Positions 1-11,766 are shown, numbered from the stretch's first letter. The stretch is 64,000 nucleotides of DNA from Brucella gallinifaecis (GCF_006476605.1 NZ_ML636807.1:99995-163994), one strand, 5' to 3'. The notes: a model not told the origin generated them from the letters alone. A program made the numbers and translations.

Positions 1-584
1 GACCAGACAGAGCCAAGCTCCAGACCAATCACACCACCGCCAACAACAACCAGATGAGCCGGAACCTTGTCGAAAGAAAGCGCACCCGTCGATGACACGA
101 TAACTTTCTCATCAATATCAACCTTGACGCCCGGAATAGCAGCAACATCAGAACCGGTTGCGATAATGATATTCTTCGCTTCGATTTCTTCAACCTTGCC
201 GTCTTCGGCAGTTACGGAAACCTTGCCCTTGGCAACAATCTTGCCGGTGCCGATGAAAGCAGTAATCTTGTTTTTCTTGAACAGGAACTCAACGCCCGAT
301 GTATTCGACTTAACAGTCACATCCTTATGCGCCATCATCTTTTCAAGGTTGAGCTTCGGCTTGCTGATTTCAACGCCAAGTGCATCGAAAGAATGACCCG
401 CTTCGGCAAAAACTTCAGAGGCATGCAGCAGCGCCTTTGAAGGAATGCAGCCGACATTGAGACAGGTGCCACCAAAGGTTTTGCGCTTTTCCACAACAGC
501 GACCGAAAGGCCAAGCTGGGCCGCCTTGATTGCGGCGACATAACCGCCGGGACCAGTACCGATGACAACCACATCATAAGACAT
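1..584 (-). CDS. lpdA: Dihydrolipoyl dehydrogenase (E3), N-terminal part
   Basis: E3 reoxidises the lipoyl arms of 2-oxoacid dehydrogenase complexes, passing electrons through a disulfide and FAD to NAD+. Only about the first 194 residues (of roughly 465) lie in the window; the gene runs off the left edge. Visible are the FAD-binding GTGPGGY glycine motif near residue 9 and the redox-active GGTCLNVGC, with the two cysteines at about 41 and 46. The start is the ATG complementary to 582-584. It is the last gene of the mdh-suc series but is separated from sucB by three small unrelated genes, so co-transcription with sucAB is uncertain. It probably serves 2-oxoglutarate dehydrogenase. Confidence 0.95.
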   Translation of the reverse strand, partial: MSYDVVVIGTGPGGYVAAIKAAQLGLSVAVVEKRKTFGGTCLNVGCIPSKALLHASEVFAEAGHSFDALGVEISKPKLNLEKMMAHKDVTVKSNTSGVEFLFKKNKITAFIGTGKIVAKGKVSVTAEDGKVEEIEAKNIIIATGSDVAAIPGVKVDIDEKVIVSSTGALSFDKVPAHLVVVGGGVIGLELGSVW

Positions 585-651
585 TGAACTATCCTTTTTC
601 CGTCTGAGCCAGTTCCGGCTCATCAATTATTTTCCACCGGAAATTATCCGG

Positions 652-1194
652 TCATTCTTCTTCATGTGTGCAGGCTTTAAAGCGGAACGTTTCAAACTGA
701 AGCGGCTTTTCCGGCTTCGCTGCACCAAAATCATATCCATCCAGCGCTGAGGCCAGATCAGGAAACAGAATTGCCTGTGCCGCAGGCTCGTCAGCCTTGG
801 GCAACACATCCGCTTCCGCACCTTCCTTCAGGGCATAGACAACGCTTTGCCAGAGGCTGCAATCATCGAGGTCCTCCGGGTCCGTGCCGCCATTTTTGCA
901 ATTATAGGTGATAATCGCATAGGGGCGCGCAATCCCCTCTTCCGGCCAGACAACGAGGCCAGAGAGTTTGAACTCCGGCTTATTATCGGCTGTAATGATA
1001 AATTCATTGGTTGGCGCCGGGCTCAGTTGGAGCGCATTGGACTGCGCCTCATTGAATGTGAGCGTATAGGCGTCGCCCTGATCGCGATAGATTGCACGGT
1101 TCTGTGTGCAGGCGGCCTGAACTGCACTTGAGAAAACTGTCACAGCAAGCGCTGACGCAGCCAATACTTTGAAACGCTTTTTAAAGTCACGCAT
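652..1194 (-). CDS. Secreted hypothetical protein with four cysteines
   Basis: I do not recognise this 180-residue protein. It starts with basic residues followed by a hydrophobic stretch and an Ala-rich cleavage region ending near residue 27 (AVQAA), so it is probably exported to the periplasm. The mature part has four cysteines (about positions 29 and 98, then in DDCSLW and KACTHEEE), which could form two disulfides. No catalytic motif is visible. It lies between the LysE-type exporter gene and lpdA, all on the minus strand, and has the codon character of a real gene. The function is unknown. Confidence 0.75.
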   Translation of the reverse strand: MRDFKKRFKVLAASALAVTVFSSAVQAACTQNRAIYRDQGDAYTLTFNEAQSNALQLSPAPTNEFIITADNKPEFKLSGLVVWPEEGIARPYAIITYNCKNGGTDPEDLDDCSLWQSVVYALKEGAEADVLPKADEPAAQAILFPDLASALDGYDFGAAKPEKPLQFETFRFKACTHEEE

Positions 1195-1225
1195 CGTCAG
1201 TTCTCCTCAATCATCCGCCAGCAGG

Positions 1226-1864
1226 TTACTGCGCTTTAGCAATGGCAAGTTTCAAGCCAAGCGCAATGAAAACCACGCCGCTTGCTCTGTCTATCCATTT
1301 TGAAGCACGCGAGAATATGGCACGCATTTTTGGCGTCGTCATGAAAAGGCTGACACCGACAAACCACGAAATCAATGCCGTAGCCATCACAACGCCATAG
1401 CCAAGCTTCACCTCTATGGGTGTATGCAAGCTGATAACCGTCGAGAAAATCGACAGGAAGAAAAACACAGCCTTTGGATTAAGCGCATTGGCGGCAAAAC
1501 CGAGGCTGAAGGCTTTGAGTGCGCTCTGTTTGCGCTGTTTATCCTGATCCTTCATGTCGATATCGATCTTCGTCGTGCCAGCCCGCAATGCCTTGATGCC
1601 GATATAGACCAGATAGGCCACGCCGCACCATTTCACGATATTGAACAGGTAGATTGACTGGGAAATAATCAGCCCAAGGCCAAGCACTGTATAGGTGACA
1701 TGCATCATGAATGCGGCGCCAATGCCAAGGCTGGTAATGATTGCCTCACGACGCCCCTGCATCAATGCCTGACGGATAACCATGGCAAGATCAGCGCCCG
1801 GCGAAACAATGGCAAAGACAAAAATCGCCATCAGGGATGCAAGTTCAAACAGATAGGGATGCAT
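1226..1864 (-). CDS. LysE/RhtB family amino-acid exporter
   Basis: A 212-residue integral membrane protein with about six hydrophobic segments. The N-terminal SPGADLAMVIRQAL region near residue 25 matches the family signature at the end of the first helix (SPGP-like, followed by a conserved basic loop). The family exports amino acids or homoserine lactones by proton antiport; the substrate cannot be read from sequence. The reading frame opens upstream, but the ATG at 1864 has a GAAGGAAA ribosome-binding site just upstream and gives the usual family length. It lies between a MAPEG gene and a secreted hypothetical gene on the same strand. Confidence 0.88.
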   Translation of the reverse strand: MHPYLFELASLMAIFVFAIVSPGADLAMVIRQALMQGRREAIITSLGIGAAFMMHVTYTVLGLGLIISQSIYLFNIVKWCGVAYLVYIGIKALRAGTTKIDIDMKDQDKQRKQSALKAFSLGFAANALNPKAVFFFLSIFSTVISLHTPIEVKLGYGVVMATALISWFVGVSLFMTTPKMRAIFSRASKWIDRASGVVFIALGLKLAIAKAQ

Positions 1865-1903
1865 CACGTTTCCTTCGCCCTGCATCTGCGATGCAGACAG
1901 CCG

Positions 1904-2317
1904 TCAAAAAACCAGATTGAAAAACATCAGCGCAAGCCCGACCAGCGAACCGATCCAGACAAACGAACGGATATAAGGAATACCCGAAAGATAAAGCGGT
2001 ATGTAGAGGATGCGACAGACAAACCAGATCCACGCACCATAAAGTCCGTAACCTGCCGTATCGCCCGTCAACACAAGTGCCAGCGCAAGCGCAACAAAGG
2101 CAGGATAGGTTTCGCGGAAATTGTTGGAAGCGCGTTCCGCACGACCGGCCAGATGACCGGAGGGCTTATAGCCTTCATCGCGCGGACCCGCATTCCATTG
2201 AGAGCCGAGTTCTTTTGTCGCCGTAAAACCCTGCAGGAGAATATGAACCACCAGCAGAACCACACTCCAGCCAATCAGCGGGAGAAAAGGCGACGCAGAA
2301 AAAATACCCGGCTCCAT
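1904..2317 (-). CDS. MAPEG family membrane protein
   Basis: A 137-residue protein with four hydrophobic segments, the size and topology of the MAPEG family (membrane-associated proteins in eicosanoid and glutathione metabolism). The central RAERASNNFRETYPAF stretch (about residues 65-80) resembles the conserved RxxNxxE region of the family. Bacterial members are mostly of unknown role. It ends 39 bases before the LysE-type start and begins 11 bases after the sucB stop, so it may be carried on the suc transcript. Family assignment is fairly sure; the enzyme activity is not. Confidence 0.82.
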   Translation of the reverse strand: MEPGIFSASPFLPLIGWSVVLLVVHILLQGFTATKELGSQWNAGPRDEGYKPSGHLAGRAERASNNFRETYPAFVALALALVLTGDTAGYGLYGAWIWFVCRILYIPLYLSGIPYIRSFVWIGSLVGLALMFFNLVF

Positions 2318-2328
2318 AGCTCTATTCC

Positions 2329-3552
2329 TTACAGGTCAAGAACCAGACGCTCTGGATCTTCCAGGCTTTCCTTGACGCGAACGAGGAAGGTCACTGCTTC
2401 CTTACCGTCAACGATGCGGTGATCATAGCTCAGAGCCAGATACATCATCGGACGGATAACGATCTGACCGCCGACAACAACCGGACGTTCCTGGATCTTG
2501 TGCATGCCAAGAATACCCGACTGCGGCGAATTGAGGATCGGCGAAGACATCAGCGAGCCGTAAACCCCACCATTGGTAATGGTGAAAGTACCGCCCTGCA
2601 TGTCAGCCATTGAAAGCGAACCATCACGTGCAGCTTTCGCAAGACGTCCCAGTTCCTTTTCAACGCCAGCGATCGAAAGCTGATCGGCATCGCGGATAAC
2701 AGGAACAACAAGCCCCTTGTCAGTGCCGACAGCCATGCCGACATGGGCAAAGTTCTTGTAGATGATGTCAGTGCCGTCGATCTCGGCATTAACAGCCGGA
2801 ATTTCTTTGAGCGCATGGGTCACGGCCTTCGTGAAGAAGCCCATGAAGCCAAGCTTGACGCCGTGCTTCTTCTCAAAAATATCCTTGTAACGAGCGCGAA
2901 GCTCCATCACAGCCGACATGTCGACTTCGTTATAAGTCGTCAGCATTGCGGCAGTGTTCTGCGCGTCTTTCAAACGGCGTGCAATGGTCTGACGCAGACG
3001 GGTCATCTTCACGCGCTCTTCGCGTGATGCATCATCAGCCGATGAAGCAGGACGCGCAGCAACAGGAGCCTGAGCTGCTGGAGCAGCCGAAACGCCCTTT
3101 GCGATTGCCTCAAGCACGTCGCCCTTGAGAACCTGACCGCGCTTGCCCGAACCTTCAACCTGATCAGCCGAAAGGCCTTTTTCGGTGAGAAGCTTCGATG
3201 CTGCCGGTGCCGGCTGCATTGCCGGGCCCGATGATGCGGATGCAACAGGCGCTGCTGCCGGAGCAGCCGCTGCTGCGGGCTTGGCTTCTTCCTTCTTAGG
3301 AGCAGGAGCAGAACCCGCACCGGAAATCTGGCCGAGCAATGCGTTCACTTCAACCGTGTCGCCTTCCTGCGCCACGATTTCAGCGAGAACGCCGGCTGCT
3401 GCTGCCGGAACTTCAATTGTCACCTTGTCGGTTTCCAGTTCCACCAGCGGTTCGTCGGCAACGATTGTATCGCCAACCTTCTTGAACCACTTTCCGATGG
3501 TTGCCTCTGTAACGGACTCCCCAAGCGTGGGAACGCGAATTTCGGTGGCCAT
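2329..3552 (-). CDS. sucB: 2-oxoglutarate dehydrogenase E2, dihydrolipoyl succinyltransferase
   Basis: The 407-residue E2 core transfers the succinyl group from lipoyl-lysine to CoA in the TCA cycle. Residues 1-77 are the lipoyl domain, with the lipoyl lysine at about K43 in [11 protein letters not shown] long Ala/Pro linker follows, then a peripheral-subunit-binding domain at about 112-150, and the catalytic domain ending with [12 protein letters not shown] (active-site His about 378, Asp about 382). Length and order of domains are normal. The gene lies 89 bases downstream of sucA on the same strand, as usual in this bacterial order. Confidence 0.98.
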   Translation of the reverse strand: MATEIRVPTLGESVTEATIGKWFKKVGDTIVADEPLVELETDKVTIEVPAAAAGVLAEIVAQEGDTVEVNALLGQISGAGSAPAPKKEEAKPAAAAAPAAAPVASASSGPAMQPAPAASKLLTEKGLSADQVEGSGKRGQVLKGDVLEAIAKGVSAAPAAQAPVAARPASSADDASREERVKMTRLRQTIARRLKDAQNTAAMLTTYNEVDMSAVMELRARYKDIFEKKHGVKLGFMGFFTKAVTHALKEIPAVNAEIDGTDIIYKNFAHVGMAVGTDKGLVVPVIRDADQLSIAGVEKELGRLAKAARDGSLSMADMQGGTFTITNGGVYGSLMSSPILNSPQSGILGMHKIQERPVVVGGQIVIRPMMYLALSYDHRIVDGKEAVTFLVRVKESLEDPERLVLDL

Positions 3553-3641
3553 GGCTTCTTCTTCCGTGATCTTCGATCTTTAGATTTATGTTCAATTCAG
3601 AATGGAGCGATTTTTCCAAACCGCTCCAGCTTGAAAGTTAA

Positions 3642-6600
3642 TTAGTTCCCGAGTGCATCTTCAAGGAAAGCCGCAAGCTGCGCAAGATGCTTCGACATCA
3701 GACCCGTTGCAGGCGATGCTGCTGCCGGACGACCGGTATAGCGAACACGCTGATGCTTGGCGTCAATATGCGCAAGAACCCATTCCAGATACGGATCGAC
3801 GAACGACCACGCACCCATGTTTTTAGGCTCTTCCTGACACCAGACGATTTCCGCCTGACGGAAGCGCGACAGCTCATTGATAAGCGCCTTTGCCGGGAAT
3901 GGATAAAGCTGTTCGATGCGCAGAAGATAGACATCATCAATGCCACGCTTTTCACGCTCTTCGTAAAGATCGTAATAGACCTTGCCCGAACACAGAACAA
4001 CGCGACGGATCTTGCCATCCTTCTGAAGCTTGATGCCATCACCCTTATTATATTGTGCATCGTCCCAAAGCAGACGGTGGAACGAAGAATCGCCCGACAA
4101 TTCGTTAAGGCTCGATACAGCACGCTTATGGCGCAGCAGCGATTTTGGCGTCATCATGATCAATGGCTTGCGGAAGTCACGCTTCATCTGACGGCGCAGA
4201 ATGTGGAAGTAGTTAGCCGGCGTCGTAACATTGGCAACCTGCATATTATCTTCCGCACACATCTGCAACCAGCGCTCAAGACGAGCTGAAGAATGCTCCG
4301 GTCCCTGACCTTCATAGCCATGCGGCAGAAGGCAGACGAGACCCGACATACGCAGCCACTTGCGTTCACCCGACGAGATGAACTGATCGAACACGACCTG
4401 TGCACCATTGGCGAAGTCACCGAATTGCGCTTCCCACAAAACCAGCGCACGCGGATCAGACAGCGAATAGCCATATTCGTAACCAAGCACAGCTTCTTCC
4501 GAAAGCATCGAATTGATGGCTTCGTAGATCGCCTGTCCCTTCTGGATATTGTTCAGCGGGATATAGCGGCTCTGGTTTTCCTGATCATAAAGAACCGTAT
4601 GGCGCTGCGAGAAGGTGCCGCGTTCCACGTCCTGACCGGACAGGCGGATCGGGCTGCCTTCAGAAACCAGCGAACCAAATGCCAGCGATTCAGCTGTTGC
4701 CCAGTCAATACCTTCGCCCGTCTCGATCATCTTGGCGCGATTATCAAGGAAGCGCTGGATCGTGCGGTGAACATTGAAATCCTTCGGCACTTCAACAAGC
4801 TTCTTGCCGATTTCTTTCAATGTCTTGATCGGAACGCCGGTCTTGCCGCGACGCTGTTCGTCGGCATTGTCTGCTGTGCGCAAACCACTCCATGCACCAT
4901 CAAACCAGTCAGCCTTGTTTGGCTTGTAGCTCTGGCCTGCTTCAAATTCCTGCTCAAGTTTTTCGCGCCAGTCAGCCTTCATCTTGTCGATGTCAGCCTG
5001 TGCGAGCAAACCTTCTGCGATCAGCTTGTCGCTATAAAGCTGCACAGTGGTCTTGTGCGCACGGATTTCCTTGTACATCAACGGCTGCGTGAATGACGGT
5101 TCATCACCTTCATTATGGCCGAAGCGGCGATAACAGAACATGTCCACCACAACTGGCTTATGGAAGATCATGCGGAATTCCATCGCAACCTTGGCTGCAA
5201 AAACAACGGCTTCCGGGTCATCACCATTGACGTGGAAGATCGGTGCTTCAATCATCTTCGCCACATCCGACGGATAAGGCGACGAACGCGAGAAAGCCGG
5301 ATTGGTGGTGAAACCGATCTGGTTATTGATGATGAAATGCAACGTACCGGCAACGCGGTGCCCCTTCAGGCCTGAAAGACCAAGGCACTCGGCAACCACA
5401 CCCTGACCGGCAAAAGCAGCATCACCATGCAGCAGCAGCGGCAGAACTTTTACACGTTCGCTCAGTGGCACCAGATCATCGCGGGTACGGCCAACAAGCA
5501 GATCCTGCTTGGCGCGTGCCTTGCCCATGACAACCGGATTGACGATTTCAAGATGTGACGGGTTGGCAGTCAGCGAAAGGTGAACCTTGTTGCCGTCAAA
5601 CTCGCGGTCTGACGATGCACCAAGATGGTACTTCACGTCGCCCGAACCTTCCACATCGTCCGGCGCATAGGAGCCGCCCTTGAACTCGTGGAAAATTGCG
5701 CGGTGCGGCTTGCCCATCACCTGGCTAAGCACGTTCAGACGGCCACGATGCGCCATGCCGAGCACGACTTCCTTGAGGCCCATCTGACCGCCGCGCTTGA
5801 CGATCTGTTCCAGCGCCGGGATCAGTGATTCACCGCCATCAAGACCAAAACGCTTGGTGCCCTTGTATTTCACATCGATAAACTGCTCAAAACCTTCAGC
5901 TTCGATCAGTTTCGACAAAATAGCCTTCTTGCCTTCAGCAGTGAAAGCATAGGCCTTGTCCGGTCCCTCTATACGTTCCTGAATCCAGGCCTTTTCGACC
6001 GGATCGGAAATATGCATGAACTCGACGCCGATATTGCCGCAATAGGTGCGCTTGAGAATTTCAAGCATCTGCGGAACGGTCGCATATTCAAGACCAAGCA
6101 CATTGTCGATGAAAATCTTGCGATCATAATCGGCAGGTGTGAAACCATAGGTTGCCGGATCAAGTTCGCTGAAATCATTTGGCTTTTCAGCAAGACCAAG
6201 CGGATCGAGATTGGCATGCAGATGGCCACGCATACGATAGGCGCGGATCATCATGATGGCGCGAACGCTGTCGCGTGCAGCCTGTGCAATCTCTTCCGAT
6301 GTCAGTGCAGGAGCAGAGGCTTTCACATCACCCTTTGCAGCCTTGCCCTTGAGCTTGTCGGTGACATGTTTTTCGACTTCAGTCCAATTGCCGTCGAGTG
6401 CTGCAATCAACTCGCCATTGGGCTGAATTGGCCAGTTCTTTGGGGTCCAGCTTGCACCCTGTGCGTTTTTACGCACATCATCGGCCTCATCTTTGAGCTG
6501 CGCGAAGAACTCGCGCCATTCAGCATCAACCGAATTGGGATCATCCTCGTATCTGGCATAGAGCTCTTCAATATAGTCGGCATTGCCGCCATAGAGAAAC

Positions 6601-6656
6601 GAGGTAAGGGCGAAAACGTCATTGGCCCGATTCGCGGCTTGTTCTTGGCTTGCCAT
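3642..6656 (-). CDS. sucA: 2-oxoglutarate dehydrogenase E1
   Basis: The 1004-residue thiamine-diphosphate-dependent E1 decarboxylates 2-oxoglutarate and succinylates the E2 lipoyl group. The N-terminus has the short FLYGGNADYIEELYARY segment used to bind the E2 core, the middle has HRGRLNVL and the cofactor region GDAAFAGQGVVAE near residue 410, and the C-terminal half has LPHGYEGQGPEHSSAR. The length matches rhizobial and Brucella homologues. It follows sucD after a gap of 280 bases that carries tandem repeats and a hairpin. Confidence 0.98.
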   Translation of the reverse strand: MASQEQAANRANDVFALTSFLYGGNADYIEELYARYEDDPNSVDAEWREFFAQLKDEADDVRKNAQGASWTPKNWPIQPNGELIAALDGNWTEVEKHVTDKLKGKAAKGDVKASAPALTSEEIAQAARDSVRAIMMIRAYRMRGHLHANLDPLGLAEKPNDFSELDPATYGFTPADYDRKIFIDNVLGLEYATVPQMLEILKRTYCGNIGVEFMHISDPVEKAWIQERIEGPDKAYAFTAEGKKAILSKLIEAEGFEQFIDVKYKGTKRFGLDGGESLIPALEQIVKRGGQMGLKEVVLGMAHRGRLNVLSQVMGKPHRAIFHEFKGGSYAPDDVEGSGDVKYHLGASSDREFDGNKVHLSLTANPSHLEIVNPVVMGKARAKQDLLVGRTRDDLVPLSERVKVLPLLLHGDAAFAGQGVVAECLGLSGLKGHRVAGTLHFIINNQIGFTTNPAFSRSSPYPSDVAKMIEAPIFHVNGDDPEAVVFAAKVAMEFRMIFHKPVVVDMFCYRRFGHNEGDEPSFTQPLMYKEIRAHKTTVQLYSDKLIAEGLLAQADIDKMKADWREKLEQEFEAGQSYKPNKADWFDGAWSGLRTADNADEQRRGKTGVPIKTLKEIGKKLVEVPKDFNVHRTIQRFLDNRAKMIETGEGIDWATAESLAFGSLVSEGSPIRLSGQDVERGTFSQRHTVLYDQENQSRYIPLNNIQKGQAIYEAINSMLSEEAVLGYEYGYSLSDPRALVLWEAQFGDFANGAQVVFDQFISSGERKWLRMSGLVCLLPHGYEGQGPEHSSARLERWLQMCAEDNMQVANVTTPANYFHILRRQMKRDFRKPLIMMTPKSLLRHKRAVSSLNELSGDSSFHRLLWDDAQYNKGDGIKLQKDGKIRRVVLCSGKVYYDLYEEREKRGIDDVYLLRIEQLYPFPAKALINELSRFRQAEIVWCQEEPKNMGAWSFVDPYLEWVLAHIDAKHQRVRYTGRPAAASPATGLMSKHLAQLAAFLEDALGN

Positions 6657-6828
6657 AACCTAATCCGGAGCCTCCGCTCCGTCTCCTTGTAGTAGCTCAT
6701 CATGCGCGGGCCGGAAGCTTTTGACCTTCATCCCTCACGCCGCCGGGGAGGAACCACAACAGACCCCGGCATAACTCGATCGCGAACTCAATTCCTGCGG
6801 AAGAATGATGGCTAAAGCCTTACATTCC

Positions 6829-6864
6829 CTTAAACCGGCTCTTAAACCAGCCCTTAAACCGGCC
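6829..6864. repeat. Three tandem 12-bp units between sucD and sucA
   Basis: Three head-to-tail copies with one or two differences: CTTAAACCGGCT, CTTAAACCAGCC and CTTAAACCGGCC. They lie in the 280-bp non-coding gap between the sucD stop and the sucA start, next to a hairpin at 6886-6913. They are visible directly; any regulatory role is an inference. Confidence 0.85.
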
Positions 6865-6885
6865 GTCTCCGGTATCTGTATTAAA

Positions 6886-6913
6886 CCCGGCAGCAGCTTT
6901 CGCTCCTGCCGGG
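6886..6913 (-). terminator. Hairpin downstream of sucD
   Basis: An 8-bp inverted repeat (CCCGGCAG / CTGCCGGG) with a 12-base loop, 23 bases after the sucD stop in the minus direction. It is followed by only a weak T-rich tract (GTTTAAT), so it may attenuate or protect the mRNA end inside the operon rather than stop all transcription. Confidence 0.5.
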
Positions 6914-6936
6914 ATATTTCAATCGGCAATGCGATC

Positions 6937-7839
6937 TCAGCCCTTGAGGACTTCGACCAGCGTCTTGCCAAGCTGTGCTGGCGAAGGAGACACACGAATG
7001 CCAGCCGATTCCATGGCTGCAATCTTGTCTTCTGCGCCGCCCTTGCCGCCCGAGATCACGGCGCCTGCATGGCCCATGGTGCGTCCTGCAGGAGCCGTAC
7101 GGCCAGCAATAAAGCCAACCATTGGCTTTGAGCGACCACGCTTGGCTTCATCCTTGATGAACTGCGCTGCATCTTCTTCCGCAGAGCCACCAATTTCACC
7201 GATCATGACAATCGACTTGGTTTCATCATCAGCCAGGAACATTTCCAGCACATCAATAAACTCGGTGCCCTTGACCGGATCGCCGCCGATACCGACAGCA
7301 GTCGTCTGGCCGAGGCCTTCGTTCGAGGTCTGGAACACTGCTTCATAGGTAAGTGTCCCGGAGCGCGATACAACACCCACCGAACCCTTCTTGAAGATAT
7401 TGCCCGGCATAATGCCGATCTTGCATTCTTCAGGGGTCAGGATGCCGGGGCAGTTTGGTCCAAGCAGGCGCGACTTCGAGCGTTCCAGACGCTCCTTCAC
7501 GCGAACCATATCCATGACCGGAATGCCTTCGGTGATGCAGACGATGAAGCCGACTTCCGCTTCAATCGCTTCGATGATGGCATCCGCAGCCCCTGCCGGT
7601 GGAACATAGATCACGGAAGCGTCAGCACCTGTGCGTTCCTTGGCTTCGGCAACGGTTGCAAAAATGGGCAGCTTTTCGCCCTTTGAACCTTCCCAGGTTT
7701 CGCCACCCTTTTTCGGATGGATACCGCCGACCATCTGCGTGCCGTAATAGCTGAGCGCCTGTTCGGTGTGGAAAGTACCGGTCTTGCCGGTCAGGCCCTG
7801 TACGAGAACCTTGGTGTCCTTGTTAACGAGAATGGACAT
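6937..7839 (-). CDS. sucD: Succinyl-CoA synthetase alpha subunit
   Basis: The 300-residue alpha subunit forms succinate and a nucleoside triphosphate from succinyl-CoA together with SucC. It has the CoA-binding Rossmann domain at the N-terminus ([15 protein letters not shown]), GPNCPG in the middle, and the active-site histidine that is phosphorylated, in [11 protein letters not shown] near residue 247. Length is normal. It starts only 3 bases after the sucC stop, so the two subunits are translationally linked. Confidence 0.98.
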   Translation of the reverse strand: MSILVNKDTKVLVQGLTGKTGTFHTEQALSYYGTQMVGGIHPKKGGETWEGSKGEKLPIFATVAEAKERTGADASVIYVPPAGAADAIIEAIEAEVGFIVCITEGIPVMDMVRVKERLERSKSRLLGPNCPGILTPEECKIGIMPGNIFKKGSVGVVSRSGTLTYEAVFQTSNEGLGQTTAVGIGGDPVKGTEFIDVLEMFLADDETKSIVMIGEIGGSAEEDAAQFIKDEAKRGRSKPMVGFIAGRTAPAGRTMGHAGAVISGGKGGAEDKIAAMESAGIRVSPSPAQLGKTLVEVLKG

Positions 7840-7842
7840 GCC

Positions 7843-9039
7843 TTAATTCCCCTTCACTGCAGCGACGATTTTCTGCGCCGCATCGTCGAGATCGTCAGCC
7901 GAAATAACATTCAGGCCCGACTCGTTGATGATCTTCTTGCCAAGTTCCACATTGGTGCCTTCAAGACGGACAACCAGAGGAACCTTGAGGCCGACTTCCT
8001 TGACCGCAGCGATAACGCCTTCAGCGATCACGTCACACTTCATGATGCCACCGAAGATGTTGACCAGAATGCCCTGAACAGCCGGATCAGCAGTGATGAT
8101 CTTGAACGCAGACGTTACCTTCTCCTTGGTCGCACCGCCACCAACGTCGAGGAAGTTGGCAGGCTCCGCACCATAGAGCTTGATGATGTCCATGGTTGCC
8201 ATGGCAAGGCCTGCGCCATTGACCATGCAGCCGATATTGCCATCAAGAGCGACATAAGCGAGATCGTGCTTGGAAGCTTCGATTTCCTTTTCGTCTTCTT
8301 CCGACAGATCGCGCAGCTCAACAATGTCAGGATGACGGAACAATGCATTGCCGTCGAACGATACCTTGGCATCGAGAACGCGCACGCGGCCATCGGTCAT
8401 GACGATCAGCGGATTGATTTCCAGAAGGCTCATATCCTTCTCGGAGAAGGCCTTGTAGAGGATCGGAAACAGCTTGAGACCGTCTTCACGCGCAGCATCT
8501 TTAAGCTCCAGCGCATCGGCAAGCTTGTTTGCGTCTTCATCGGTCACACCCTTAGCAGGATCGATGGCAACGGTGATGATCTTTTCCGGGGTTTCTTCAG
8601 CAACAGCTTCAATGTCCATGCCGCCTTCGGTCGAAACGACGAAAGCAGGACGGCCAACAGTGCGGTCGATGAGGATCGAGAGATAAAGCTCGCGCTCAAT
8701 ATCTGCACCATCTTCGATGTAAAGACGGTTGACCTGCTTGCCAGCTTCGCCGGTCTGCTTGGTCACGAGTGTGTTGCCGAGCATTTCTTTCGCATGGGCA
8801 ACCACTTCATCGACAGACTTTGCCAGGCGCACGCCGCCCTTGGCATCTGAACCAAGTTCCTTGAACTTGCCCTTGCCGCGTCCACCAGCATGGATCTGGC
8901 TCTTGACGACATAAAGCGGGCCCGGAAGCGTCTTTGCCCATTCTTCCGCCTGTTCGACGGAATAAACAGCCACACCATTGGCGATCGGTGCGCCATAAGT
9001 GTGGAGCAGGCGCTTGGCCTGATATTCATGAATATTCAT
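7843..9039 (-). CDS. sucC: Succinyl-CoA synthetase beta subunit
   Basis: The 398-residue ATP-grasp subunit of succinyl-CoA synthetase. The start ([12 protein letters not shown]) is typical, with [14 protein letters not shown] in the nucleotide-binding domain near residue 46, LEINPL metal ligands near residue 212, and [15 protein letters not shown] plus [10 protein letters not shown] in the C-terminal domain. It is the second gene of the mdh-sucCD-sucAB series on the minus strand. Confidence 0.98.
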   Translation of the reverse strand: MNIHEYQAKRLLHTYGAPIANGVAVYSVEQAEEWAKTLPGPLYVVKSQIHAGGRGKGKFKELGSDAKGGVRLAKSVDEVVAHAKEMLGNTLVTKQTGEAGKQVNRLYIEDGADIERELYLSILIDRTVGRPAFVVSTEGGMDIEAVAEETPEKIITVAIDPAKGVTDEDANKLADALELKDAAREDGLKLFPILYKAFSEKDMSLLEINPLIVMTDGRVRVLDAKVSFDGNALFRHPDIVELRDLSEEDEKEIEASKHDLAYVALDGNIGCMVNGAGLAMATMDIIKLYGAEPANFLDVGGGATKEKVTSAFKIITADPAVQGILVNIFGGIMKCDVIAEGVIAAVKEVGLKVPLVVRLEGTNVELGKKIINESGLNVISADDLDDAAQKIVAAVKGN

Positions 9040-9101
9040 CTGGTTGTCCTCTGCGGATTCCCGACCCTTTCAGCGGGGCCGGTACATATTGACAGCCGGA
9101 A

Positions 9102-9135
9102 AAGGCCGGATCCCCCATAAGAGCGACCCGGCCTT
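9102..9135 (-). terminator. Hairpin between mdh and sucC
   Basis: AAGGCCGG and CCGGCCTT form an 8-bp stem around an 18-base loop, starting 9 bases past the mdh stop on the minus strand and followed by TTCC. The large loop and short U tract make it a weak or partial terminator that could uncouple mdh expression from the suc genes. Confidence 0.45.
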
Positions 9136-9144
9136 GTCTGGAAC

Positions 9145-10602
<1,458 letters not shown>

Positions 10603-11766
10603 CTACTGTGCTGCTTTTTCAGAAAATGCATCAAGATATTCAGCGCTCTGCATTTCAAACAGGCGTGACGCAGTACGATCAAACTCGAAAGCTTCCACGC
10701 CCTGGCTTGTCTGATAGAGCTTTTCCGGCTGAGCTTCAGCGGAAACAAAAAGCCGCGCATGATGATCATAGAGCACATCAATCAGCAGGATAAAGCGCTT
10801 GGCCTCATTGCGACGCGACTGGTCAAGCACCGGCACATTATCAATGAACAATGTCTGGTAGCGTGAAACGATAGCCATGTAATCGCTTGCAGCAAGCGGC
10901 TGTGAGCACAGCTCCTCAAAGGTGAAACGCGCAGCACCCGGCACGGCCTGCTGCACCGGAATATCGCGACCCTTTATATGGATGATATCGGGCTGTTCTT
11001 CTGCACCGTTTTTATGGGCACTCCAGGCCGCATCCATACGCTTGGCCGTCTCGGAACCAAGAGGTGTGAGATAAACCGGCTGACGATCAAGCTTTTCCAG
11101 ACGGTAATCAGTACGCGAATCGAGATTGATCACATCGACATGTTTTTTGAGAATATCAACAAATGGCAGGAACAGCTGGCGGTTCAACCCATCGCGATAC
11201 AGATTGTCAGGCGCAACGTTAGACGTTGCAATCAGCACCACGCCGCGTTCAAACAATGCGCTGAACAGGCGCGACAGGATCATCGCATCCGCAATATCAG
11301 TGACCGTAAATTCATCAAAGCACAGCACCCATGCCTGTTCTGCCAGAGCTTCCGCAACCGGCGGGATCGGGTCTTCCTGCTTGGTTTCACCGCGTTTCAA
11401 GGCCTGACGATGCGCATTGATACGCTCATGTGCATCAGCCATGAAATCATTAAAATGCGCCCGGCGTTTGCGCTCGACCGGCAAAAGCTCAAAGAACATA
11501 TCCATCAGCATGGTTTTGCCGCGGCCAACCTCGCCGTGAACATAAAGCCCTTTGACAATGGCAATTTCCTTGCGCTTGCCGAAAAGCCAACCAAGAGCGC
11601 TCGATTTACGCGATAGTCGCTTGGTGCAGATTTCTTCGATCAAGCGGTCATAACGTGCAGTCAGCTCAAGCTGCGCGGGATCAGAATCAACCTCCCCTAC
11701 CCTGACCAAGGCATCATAATGCTCGCGAACCGATGGGAACGCCTTCAGATTACCGTTGATGGACAT
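10603..11766 (-). CDS. zapE: ZapE/AFG1-type ATPase
   Basis: A 387-residue AAA-type ATPase of the AFG1/ZapE family, linked in proteobacteria to cell division under stress and in mitochondria to protein quality control. It has a Walker A motif GEVGRGKTMLM near residue 77, a Walker B-like CFDEFTVTDIADA near residue 170, and the conserved VDINLDS-like KHVDVINLDSRTDYR region. Length fits the family. It is a single gene on the minus strand whose stop codon is supplied by the edge of the repeat at 10503-10605. Confidence 0.93.
   Translation of the reverse strand: MSINGNLKAFPSVREHYDALVRVGEVDSDPAQLELTARYDRLIEEICTKRLSRKSSALGWLFGKRKEIAIVKGLYVHGEVGRGKTMLMDMFFELLPVERKRRAHFNDFMADAHERINAHRQALKRGETKQEDPIPPVAEALAEQAWVLCFDEFTVTDIADAMILSRLFSALFERGVVLIATSNVAPDNLYRDGLNRQLFLPFVDILKKHVDVINLDSRTDYRLEKLDRQPVYLTPLGSETAKRMDAAWSAHKNGAEEQPDIIHIKGRDIPVQQAVPGAARFTFEELCSQPLAASDYMAIVSRYQTLFIDNVPVLDQSRRNEAKRFILLIDVLYDHHARLFVSAEAQPEKLYQTSQGVEAFEFDRTASRLFEMQSAEYLDAFSEKAAQ

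Noticed and set aside
1700..2422. Plus-strand frame of 240 codons rich in Arg, Lys and Gln
   Set aside because: It is antisense to the LysE and MAPEG genes and has the low-complexity composition of a shadow frame.
4293..5096. Plus-strand frame of 267 codons
   Set aside because: Antisense to sucA, no recognisable domain.
7717..8850. Long plus-strand frame of 377 codons
   Set aside because: It lies antisense to sucC/sucD, which are certain; a product without any family feature opposite a conserved gene is a mirror of its codon bias.
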